This document shows, piece after piece, positions 57,226 to 64,000 of a DNA stretch of 64,000 nt. The translations under genes were made by a program, and so were the position numbers. The first letter of the stretch is position 1. Each line of letters begins with the position of its first letter. The DNA is taken from IMG/VR virus record IMGVR_UViG_3300045539_000055, positions 1 to 64,000 of that record; one strand, given 5' to 3'. The notes beneath the pieces are model-generated. The model saw only the letters and a list, made by a program, of their open reading frames with translations, searched no databases and had not been told where the DNA came from. This stretch comes from a virus.

Positions 57226-59516
57226 TTGATTAATTGACTTGTTGAACCTTCATTAGAATACCTTGCGAAGTTAATACTTATTTTTGAATCTTTTTTCTCC
57301 GGCATATATAAATGCTTTTGGTTAGCCATAATAGCCAATCCCGAGCTAATAGATGCATCAAATTTAGTTCTATCGTTTATATCAAATTTCGCCCAATCCT
57401 CTAATGTACGTGTAAAAGGCATAGTACCCATATCTCCTCCATCTCTATAATCTCCTGTAAAATCTATTCCAACATATTTCTCTATGTAAGATTCAATTGC
57501 AGATGCGTGAGACTGTTTTACATCTTCGGATGAGTTTGGTATTCCTCCAAGTTCACGTTCAGTTTTAGTTAATTTATTATATTGCTTGTCAGGTCTATTT
57601 AGACAGTAGTGTCTATAGCCTCTGTTTTTGAAATGATAAAGCAATCGAGGTTTATTGTTCTCTATAAGGATTGGCATACCATAAAAAACGCAAGCCATAA
57701 GAACTTCTTCAAAGAATATCTCTGCGGTCTGAGGTCTTGCTATATACTCTAAGAAAAACTCATTTGAAGGAGCATCATCCATATTGAACTTAGTAAGACC
57801 GTGTAGAGAACCATTTGAACCTCTACCTCCTACTACTGCTGATATATCATAGCTATCGCATCCAAACGAACCAATGTGCTCATTTCCGGGATGCTTCATT
57901 CCATTTCGTAAATGAATATTGTTTTGCAAATGTTTTGCCGGGGTCCAACTAACTAAGAATCTACCCCTTGGGTCAGGAGTAAAAACAACCTGAGTATCTT
58001 TTATTCCATCTCTCCAATGAAGAGTACCTCTTGTTGTAAAGTGTTCTTTTATAAGACTGTCGTTATAGTCTATCTGTTGGTATATTTTTGTAAGGTTAAA
58101 TAAAGATTGTTTACTCTCATCTCTAAATGCGTGAGACTCAGTTCGTGGAAACTGACGATAGAACTCATTTAGTGCATCAGCATCGCTTTTAAGCGAATCA
58201 ACTTCAGCTTCCCAATAGTTTATTGCTCCATTTTTTATCATCATACCATCAACCCCTAAAATAGGTTCTTCAGGTTTATGAAAAACAGGCATACCATATC
58301 TATCTATAAATCCTTCCATATTCCATTCCATTGGAATAAACAAAGAGTACAATCCGCTTTTAGTTTGTCCGTTAGCATTACGATGTTTTACATCTGAATC
58401 CTCAAACATATCTTTGTAGTTCTGACCTCCTTTTGATAATGCATTTGAGGTTGACCCCATCATACACTTACCAATGATTTTAGAACCCAATCTTAAACAG
58501 GTTTTTGTTACTCGCCAATTCTCTTTGATATTGTTTGGCTTGGTCCATTTACCTGACTCATCGTGAGCCAAGAATAATAGTTTCTCCCCATCATAAGAGT
58601 TGTCTTCTGTATTCTTCCAATCTATTGATGTATCTAACCCCTCTATGATTTCATTTTCAGTGTCGTACATATTTTTCTTTGTAATCTTAGATGCCGGTAC
58701 ACGGAAAGCTAATTCTGTCTTTGGCTTATCCATACCATCCATAATTGGCTTGAAGAAAAATGGAAGTCTGCTATTTATAGGAACTACTTTGTCAGTAAAC
58801 ATTTTCTTAGCATCGGAACCCGTTTTTGATAAGATTCCAATCCTTGCATCACGAGCAAGTGTTCCTACGTTTACACATTCAGATGAAGACATAAATGAGA
58901 ATCCTGAACGCCTGATTTTCAAGTATATCATACCGAAACTTCTTGAGTCCGCCCTACAGGCTTCCCAAAAAATCCAATAGATTCTATTTGCTTCACGAAA
59001 GTCGGGATAACCAATGTCAATGCTTGACCACTGAAGGTACATATAATGAGAACCCGTTATATAAGTAGGGATTCCATTATTCATAAACCATACCCCGTTC
59101 TCTCTGCAATCAAATTCATTCTCAATATAATCAACCCATCTATTTTTAAAATCAGATGGCATTTCATTCCATTGGAATATTGATTGTATTCTTGAAAGTT
59201 GTTTTGGAAGTGGTTCTCTTTCCCAATATTGTTCAGAGTTTGAAGCGTGTCTTTGAAGACACTTTTTTGGAGCAGGTGGTAGTGCAATATGAAGTCCTGC
59301 TATATTTACAATTTCTCCTATCTGCCCTGTTTTGGAAATTACTATGACATCATATTGGTCATTATAGCCATATAGCCAAGACTTATTGCCATTCTTTTTA
59401 GTAATAGAATGGGCAGGTATGTAATCTTTAACTACATTGTATAAACTATTTAGACCTTCTTTCTGCAAACCCTTGTTTTGTATCAGTTTTACTTCCTCCG
59501 TTTTCGGCAATATCAA
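57222..59516 (-). CDS. terL: Terminase large subunit
   Basis: 764 residues. The ATPase has a Walker A-like KIRRSGFSF at 200-208, Walker B KLLFLAHDE at 312-320 with the catalytic Glu, and MGSTSNALSKGG (coupling motif) at 353-364. The RNase H-like nuclease has FGCDSYDIS near 552 as first metal ligand, ENNKP near 635 and a C-terminal Asp near 700. It cuts and pumps DNA into the prohead. The start lies inside the upstream gene with a 71-bp overlap. A palindrome copy lies at codons 85-90. Confidence 0.92.
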   Translation of the reverse strand: MILPKTEEVKLIQNKGLQKEGLNSLYNVVKDYIPAHSITKKNGNKSWLYGYNDQYDVIVISKTGQIGEIVNIAGLHIALPPAPKKCLQRHASNSEQYWEREPLPKQLSRIQSIFQWNEMPSDFKNRWVDYIENEFDCRENGVWFMNNGIPTYITGSHYMYLQWSSIDIGYPDFREANRIYWIFWEACRADSRSFGMIYLKIRRSGFSFMSSSECVNVGTLARDARIGILSKTGSDAKKMFTDKVVPINSRLPFFFKPIMDGMDKPKTELAFRVPASKITKKNMYDTENEIIEGLDTSIDWKNTEDNSYDGEKLLFLAHDESGKWTKPNNIKENWRVTKTCLRLGSKIIGKCMMGSTSNALSKGGQNYKDMFEDSDVKHRNANGQTKSGLYSLFIPMEWNMEGFIDRYGMPVFHKPEEPILGVDGMMIKNGAINYWEAEVDSLKSDADALNEFYRQFPRTESHAFRDESKQSLFNLTKIYQQIDYNDSLIKEHFTTRGTLHWRDGIKDTQVVFTPDPRGRFLVSWTPAKHLQNNIHLRNGMKHPGNEHIGSFGCDSYDISAVVGGRGSNGSLHGLTKFNMDDAPSNEFFLEYIARPQTAEIFFEEVLMACVFYGMPILIENNKPRLLYHFKNRGYRHYCLNRPDKQYNKLTKTERELGGIPNSSEDVKQSHASAIESYIEKYVGIDFTGDYRDGGDMGTMPFTRTLEDWAKFDINDRTKFDASISSGLAIMANQKHLYMPEKKDSKISINFARYSNEGSTSQLIK
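59247..59262. repeat. Dispersed 16-bp palindrome in terL
   Basis: GTGTCTTTGAAGACAC on the plus strand, sense GTGTCTTCAAAGACAC, read C-L-Q-R-H, a third reading frame compared with the other coding copies. Confidence 0.9.
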
Positions 59517-59730
59517 GACTTTCTTTTTCAGCTTCTATTCTGCTAAGAATCTCGAATGCATCAAATATAGCCAATTTTTTTGTAGCCGCTGCGTTCTTTA
59601 ACTTGTCAGCAGCTAAGTCATCTCCTTCCATATCAGGATTCAAGATAGATTCTTCGGCTACTTTTATAAGTTCTAATACTGCTTTATGACCGGCAGCAAT
59701 AATTTTTAATTTTGTTTCTTTAGCTGTCAT
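59446..59730 (-). CDS. Candidate small terminase subunit
   Basis: 94 residues, helical, with IIAAGHKAVLELIKVAEESIL and LKNAAATKKLAIFDAFEILSRIE. Position directly before terL and the helical, acidic/basic make-up fit a small terminase, but there is no evident DNA-binding helix-turn-helix. The 71-bp overlap with terL suggests translational coupling. Confidence 0.5.
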   Translation of the reverse strand: MTAKETKLKIIAAGHKAVLELIKVAEESILNPDMEGDDLAADKLKNAAATKKLAIFDAFEILSRIEAEKESLDIAENGGSKTDTKQGFAERRSK

Positions 59731-59734
59731 ATCG

Positions 59735-60301
59735 TTATCTATAAAACATTACATACACCATTCGCCCCTCTTTCCAACCTGTGTTTGGATATTTACTATG
59801 AAAGTAATTAGAAGGGTACATAAGAGCACGATTAGGTCTATATCCTACTACAGAATGCAAATCCCAATTATCCAAGTTATTTGCCTCTTCCGAAAGAAAC
59901 CTATCAGCTTCTTCGTTTGAAACATCTAAAGGCATTTCATATCCAACATTCCTATGTCTCCAAAAAGCGGTTCCGTGGAGTCCTTCTTTTGTCGATGGAG
60001 ATATATATAGCACGAGTGCTCTTTCAGGTCTAATATCGCCTACTTTTGAGTCTGCGTGTATTCTCCAATCAGTATCGAACTCCTCAGTTGCAACTCTAAA
60101 GAAACCTAACAAACATTCACGTTGTACTCCATCTATAACACTTAGTTTTTCAACAATATATTTATCAAATTCTTCATTGCTATATTGAACCCAAAACTTT
60201 TTATCTCCTAATTCAATTTCTTGAAATTCATTATTTGATAAAAGTTTATAAACAGAATCATAGACTCCTTGCCCTAAAAAATCATCTACAATATTTATCA
60301 T
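59735..60301 (-). CDS. 2OG-Fe(II) oxygenase
   Basis: 188 residues. Metal ligands are His82 and Asp84 (IHADSK) and His168 (YFHSKYP), and Arg180 for 2-oxoglutarate (GRMVYVMFY). The strand ALVLYISP and W-R-I-H are typical of phage 2OG dioxygenases. The enzyme would hydroxylate a protein, nucleotide or DNA base. It lies 4 bp from the next gene (ATGA overlap) in the packaging operon. Confidence 0.8.
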   Translation of the reverse strand: MINIVDDFLGQGVYDSVYKLLSNNEFQEIELGDKKFWVQYSNEEFDKYIVEKLSVIDGVQRECLLGFFRVATEEFDTDWRIHADSKVGDIRPERALVLYISPSTKEGLHGTAFWRHRNVGYEMPLDVSNEEADRFLSEEANNLDNWDLHSVVGYRPNRALMYPSNYFHSKYPNTGWKEGRMVYVMFYR

Positions 60302-60861
60302 AGCTTAATTGTTATTTGGTGGTCATACATACGATATAGCTTCTCTCCTTCAACAGTAAATTCATATTCACTATCGGGGGAAAAACAAACATAATCGCCT
60401 TGTTTTATTCCTTTGCTTAAAAGATACTCGTTTGGATATACCATCTGCCCCATTAAAGGTTCTTCAACACAAAATTTTTCTATGAAATAATCTGTAGCTG
60501 CGATTGGTCTAACAAAACAATACTTATCATAAGCATTCCAAGTAGAATCTTTCTTGTATAAAAAGAATTGGTCTGTCTCTATAAAGAATAAATCATCTTT
60601 GAAGAAACTCTTGCCGCTTTTTTGACGACCCTTCATATCGTTGTAAAACTTAAACGCATTGTGATGCACAAGAAGGGTGTCTCCTATTGTTATAGGACCG
60701 GAATAGCCTATTGGAAGCTCGACAACTTTAGCATATCTGTTTGAGAATTTATGGTCCTCTTCTGAAGTACTAACAATAAAGTCAGATACTCCTATGTCTT
60801 TTGTGTTGTCATACCGCTTTCCATTCATAGGCTTAACTATGAAGTAAAATGGAGATTTCAT
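60298..60861 (-). CDS. Conserved phage protein, possible GroES-like beta-barrel
   Basis: 187 residues with FYFIVKPMNGKRYDN, ISTSEEDHKFSNRYAKVVEL, IGDTLLVHHNAFKFY, SFFKDDLFFIETDQFF, and a second half repeating a KYCFVRPI strand and GIKQGDYVCFSPDSEYEF. I recognise it as a frequent protein next to terminase genes in Bacteroidota phages. Its G-D-x-L-L-V-H-H and strand layout recall GroES barrels, here in two copies; this is tentative. It may assist assembly. Confidence 0.55.
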   Translation of the reverse strand: MKSPFYFIVKPMNGKRYDNTKDIGVSDFIVSTSEEDHKFSNRYAKVVELPIGYSGPITIGDTLLVHHNAFKFYNDMKGRQKSGKSFFKDDLFFIETDQFFLYKKDSTWNAYDKYCFVRPIAATDYFIEKFCVEEPLMGQMVYPNEYLLSKGIKQGDYVCFSPDSEYEFTVEGEKLYRMYDHQITIKL

Positions 60862-61088
60862 TAAAAGTCTATATTAAATTCGATTGAAATTGGAATAGCA
60901 AAGGTAAACTCTTTCCACAGAACTACCTCTTCTTTTTTATTAATAATATAAATTAATACGTTTCCCGTTTCCGCTTGTCGTTTAATATGATGAATCTCGT
61001 TTGAATCTCCGAGAATTTTTTGACCTATTATGTAGTGCATTGCACCACTCTTATAGTCAGGTCCGATTGATATTTTTCTTATATCCAT
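60861..61088 (-). CDS. Small conserved phage protein
   Basis: 75 residues, MDIRKISIGPDYKSGAMHYI, GQKILGDSNEIHHIKR, and VVLWKEFTF followed by IEFNIDF. This pattern is repeated in many Bacteroidota phages upstream of the terminase. Function unknown, probably a small beta protein. Confidence 0.66.
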   Translation of the reverse strand: MDIRKISIGPDYKSGAMHYIIGQKILGDSNEIHHIKRQAETGNVLIYIINKKEEVVLWKEFTFAIPISIEFNIDF

Positions 61089-61103
61089 TTGATTAAATTT
61101 AAT

Positions 61104-63923
61104 TTATGCATTTATAATATTACGTTTCGATAATTCGCATCCGTAATTTTTAAATGATACCGCACCTGTTGCGGCAGTATTATTCCCCATCCATATTGCA
61201 GCGTGATGATTCACTCCTGTATTATAATCTGAGGTTATAGTCAGAACACTCGTAGTGGTAGTAACACCTGTTGAGTTTACAACTTTTGTTAATTGAATAT
61301 TTATTGCAGGAATACCTGATGTTTTCCAAATTCTTATTCTGTATGTACTCGCAGTGTCTGTTCCTAAGAAACCTGAGCCTAAATCAAGAGATGATGCAGT
61401 ACCTGTAGCATCGTTCCATATAAAGAATAAATTAGCACTTCCTTGCAATTTAGCTACTCCTATACTGTTTATCATAGCTGTAGGCTCTATGTTTGTTGGA
61501 GTTGCTGTAGCATACATCTGTGAAAGTCCTGCAAAAAATCTTTGAGCAGCATTATTTGTTCCAAATCTAAATCTATATGAAAAATCAAAATCAAAATTTG
61601 CCCCAAAAAAAGCTGTGCTACCAAAGTTAGTTCCAAAGAAACCTGTTACAGAGCTAACTGCTGTTGCTGTAGTGAATTGTATTCCCATTGGGTTCTCAGC
61701 TAATGCAGTAACTGTACCTGTAGTAAGAAGAGTTCCTCCAACTCTTAGTGTATCAAAAGTAATACTTGTATCTTTAGGAAGCATATACCCATACTGATTA
61801 ACCATAAACTTATTGTACATAAAGTTGGTGTCATCAATAGTAATCTGAGGTATTGTAGTAGGATTTGTTACAACTACAGTCTGACTTGGATTAGTCATCA
61901 CAGCACTTACATTTGTAACTCCTGTGCCTGCCATAATACCACTTTGCTGAGTAACTGTCAATACTACAGAAGCAGTTGATGGAGCAGGTGGTATTGGAGA
62001 CTCAAATGAAATAAAAACTGCTACATCTTGTGTGCTCCATACAAATTCATAATAATCTCCTGCTATTGCATCTAAAAGAAAATTCCAAGAAGGAAGATTA
62101 TGCCCATCAAAACTTCCGTGTTTTTTAGGAACTAATACTATTCCCGATGAGCCGGGCACATCCACGCCATTCTTTCTAAGCCATATTGTAACATCGTGTT
62201 CGTTTGCTGTTGGATTTCTAAATTGAGCAGACCATTGAATATTATATATTCCTGTATTTGCTATTGTAATTCTTGAGTTACTAACAACAGTAACACCGTT
62301 AGACAAATCAGTTATACCTAATAACATTGGATAACCTGTATTTATAACAGTCGCTAATTGGTCTGTTACATCAGAGAATGCTCCATAATATCCTAAAGGT
62401 GTAGCTGCGGTATTTGTACCCCACTTCAAACCTGTTGGTGTCGTGCTATCCGCTAAAAGAACTTGAGTGTCTAATCCAACCGGTAATCTTGCAGGAGCTG
62501 TATCAAAAGTATATAAATCCCCCTTAGTTGTAAGAGGAGATACAGTTACGGAACCATCTGCCATTAAAAATTGCAATCCTGTTCCTGCATCTTTTACAAA
62601 CGAACCACCTTTTACAGCACCTCTTAGTCGAGTAGATGTAATTGTAGTATGACCTATAGTAACGGTATTGTCTCCTTCTCCAACAGCATTTGCACCAATC
62701 ACAATTTCATTTATTGAAGATGTGTTTAGTGATTTTGAGTTGAATCCTATGAATATACTTTCACTTGCTGTGAGTAAGTTTCCTGCTGAAGAAAATCTTC
62801 CGGCATCTCTACCCAAAGCTGATACATAACTTGCCTCAGCATTTAATAATGAAAAATTACCAACAATAGAGTTATAGCTTCCTGCAACACTTGCTCTCAA
62901 TGCTTCCTGACCAACAACAGTATTAAATATACCTGTTTGATTGATAAACATAGTTTCAGCTCCAATTGCAGTGTTTTTATCTGCCTTGTTATTTAATAAG
63001 ACTCTATATCCTAATGCTGTATTAAAATTACCAATTACATTAGTTTGCAATGTTCCATATCCTAAAGATACATTTCCAATACCTGTTTGTGCAAGATATT
63101 GAGAGAACATACCAACAGAAGTGTTGTTATTTCCACTTATATTGGTATATAGTGAAGCATATCCAACAGCAGTATTTCTTGCAGCTGTTGTGTTAAAAGA
63201 TAAAGTGAAAGCTCCTACGCCTAAATTACCAAATCCTGATGAGTTTAATTCTAATGTTCTATATCCTAATGCTGTGTTATTGTTACTTCCGGGTCCTGTT
63301 CCTTTACCAAGCCTTAAAGTATTTATGAATATATCTTGATTAGCAGTGTCTCCCACAGCTACAACATCTCCTAAAGTTGGGGTTATTGCTACAGGAGCAT
63401 TTACCCATCTTATACCGGATGCTGTTTTAGAAAGGAATTGACCTGTAGTTCCAATAGCTGATGTATCGTCTTGTATGTTTCCGGGAATTATTTTTGTTGA
63501 GGTAATATCCCCAATAAGAGTAATGTTTTGAGTTGCAGTATTACCTGCATTCAATACAGCCTGAAGATTATCTATAGGAACATTAGCCCAAGTAATACTT
63601 ACAGCCCCTTTACTAAGAACTTGAAAAACAGTACCCTGACTTCCACTTGTATCTTCAATATTTACAGGTTTAATTAATGTGGAAGAAATAGTACCTGTTA
63701 AATTTATATTTTGAGTAGCTATATTCCCGGCATTAAGAACTGCCTGTAAATTAGTGGTAACAGTAATTTGACTTTGAAAAAATTGTAACAACTCCCCTAA
63801 CGAAAAATTCTTTGTCGCAAGGGGAGTAGCAGATGGTATAGGTCTAATAGCTTCTGTACCTATTAGCCTATCGCTTAGTAATAAAGGAACATCCGCTGAT
63901 GGATAAGTAGATATTTTTGCCAT
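61104..63923 (-). CDS. Tail fibre / collar-type protein with N-T-A-x-G repeats
   Basis: 939 residues. It opens MAKISTYP like the fibre at 1-1445. About residues 215-380 consist of 14-residue repeats of the type N-T-A-x-G-x-x-x-L/S (NNTALGYRTL, NTAVGYASL, NTSVGMFSQ, NVSLGYGTL), a left-handed beta-roll seen in YadA-like adhesins and phage fibres. The C-terminal half (about 520-930) is beta-rich with receptor-binding-like domains. It is expected to attach to the host surface. No intramolecular chaperone domain is visible. Confidence 0.8.
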   Translation of the reverse strand: MAKISTYPSADVPLLLSDRLIGTEAIRPIPSATPLATKNFSLGELLQFFQSQITVTTNLQAVLNAGNIATQNINLTGTISSTLIKPVNIEDTSGSQGTVFQVLSKGAVSITWANVPIDNLQAVLNAGNTATQNITLIGDITSTKIIPGNIQDDTSAIGTTGQFLSKTASGIRWVNAPVAITPTLGDVVAVGDTANQDIFINTLRLGKGTGPGSNNNTALGYRTLELNSSGFGNLGVGAFTLSFNTTAARNTAVGYASLYTNISGNNNTSVGMFSQYLAQTGIGNVSLGYGTLQTNVIGNFNTALGYRVLLNNKADKNTAIGAETMFINQTGIFNTVVGQEALRASVAGSYNSIVGNFSLLNAEASYVSALGRDAGRFSSAGNLLTASESIFIGFNSKSLNTSSINEIVIGANAVGEGDNTVTIGHTTITSTRLRGAVKGGSFVKDAGTGLQFLMADGSVTVSPLTTKGDLYTFDTAPARLPVGLDTQVLLADSTTPTGLKWGTNTAATPLGYYGAFSDVTDQLATVINTGYPMLLGITDLSNGVTVVSNSRITIANTGIYNIQWSAQFRNPTANEHDVTIWLRKNGVDVPGSSGIVLVPKKHGSFDGHNLPSWNFLLDAIAGDYYEFVWSTQDVAVFISFESPIPPAPSTASVVLTVTQQSGIMAGTGVTNVSAVMTNPSQTVVVTNPTTIPQITIDDTNFMYNKFMVNQYGYMLPKDTSITFDTLRVGGTLLTTGTVTALAENPMGIQFTTATAVSSVTGFFGTNFGSTAFFGANFDFDFSYRFRFGTNNAAQRFFAGLSQMYATATPTNIEPTAMINSIGVAKLQGSANLFFIWNDATGTASSLDLGSGFLGTDTASTYRIRIWKTSGIPAINIQLTKVVNSTGVTTTTSVLTITSDYNTGVNHHAAIWMGNNTAATGAVSFKNYGCELSKRNIINA

Positions 63924-63936
63924 TTCATTTTATTAA

Positions 63937-64000
63937 TTATATTACTACTTTTAAAATTCCATCTCCTGAGACATTTGTGTAATAAAAAGCTCCTACCGTT
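63937..64000 (-). CDS. C-terminus of a further virion gene, cut by window edge
   Basis: The minus-strand frame is open from base 64000 and ends with the stop at 63939-63937. The visible end reads TVGAFYYTNVSGDGILKVVI. The next ATG (fibre gene) is 13 bp on, with no promoter between, so both belong to the same late unit. Only the end is seen, so no family can be given. Confidence 0.5.
   Translation of the reverse strand, partial: TVGAFYYTNVSGDGILKVVI

Noticed and set aside
9499-59262. The GTCTTC within the palindrome as a restriction-site signature
   Set aside because: The conserved unit is the whole 16-bp inverted repeat; a 6-bp asymmetric enzyme site would not need both arms.
62000-63400. 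CRISPR-like or tandem repeats in the fibre gene
   Set aside because: The repeats are protein hexa- to tetradecapeptide repeats of a beta-roll, diverged in DNA, with no spacer structure.

Overview
The window is most of a tailed double-stranded DNA phage genome that infects a member of the Bacteroidota. The virion genes are podovirus-like: large terminase, 811-residue portal, scaffold, capsid protein, ring or adaptor proteins, a muzzle/stabilisation-type tail protein and three internal ejection proteins, with no tape measure or contractile sheath. The closest overall resemblance is to crAss-like phages and environmental Flavobacteriia podophages; this is inferred from family recognition, not from a search. 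Host evidence comes from Bacteroidota-type promoters (TTTG, about 20 bp, TAnnTTTG), A-rich leaders of the AATCAAATCAAA type without Shine-Dalgarno sequences, and a VirE/BT4734-like primase N-terminus. Both window ends cut through tail-fibre-type genes, so the genome continues outside or is circular.

Layout. 1-10.8 kb (minus strand): end of a tail fibre, lysis genes (unimolecular spanin, M15 peptidase endolysin, holin), many small basic or disordered proteins, a structured non-coding RNA at 4857-5137, then GroES and GroEL. One plus-strand regulator-like gene (7220-7666) lies inside this block. 10.2-11.4 kb: intergenic control region with CGACA repeats, a terminator, a GC-rich low-complexity tract and an early promoter. 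11.4-17.7 kb (plus): an accessory island, visibly richer in G+C, that encodes an amidoligase, a fusion of class II glutamine amidotransferase with gamma-glutamylcyclotransferase and a zinc ribbon, and many small proteins. The island also carries four type III hammerhead ribozymes and most copies of a 16-bp palindrome. 17.7-29.7 kb (plus): replication and recombination genes, namely two DnaA-domain-IV proteins, a single-strand annealing protein with a RecE-like exonuclease, an SSB-like protein, a primase-helicase, an SF2 helicase, nucleases and an HNH protein. 29.7-64 kb (minus): ejection proteins, tail, adaptors, capsid, scaffold, portal, terminase, a 2OG-Fe(II) oxygenase and a tail fibre.

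How it fits together. Early plus-strand transcription expresses the accessory and replication genes, and minus-strand transcription expresses morphogenesis and lysis. The most unusual feature is an apparent RNA-processing scheme in the early region. Four self-cleaving hammerheads each sit 20-24 nt before a small gene, and each directly follows a stable hairpin (three times the dispersed palindrome GTGTCTTCAAAGACAC). Cleavage would leave a hairpin-capped 3' end on the upstream mRNA and a structured 5' end on the downstream mRNA. The same palindrome recurs 13 times in all, including inside coding sequence in three reading frames, so it is conserved as nucleic acid rather than as protein.
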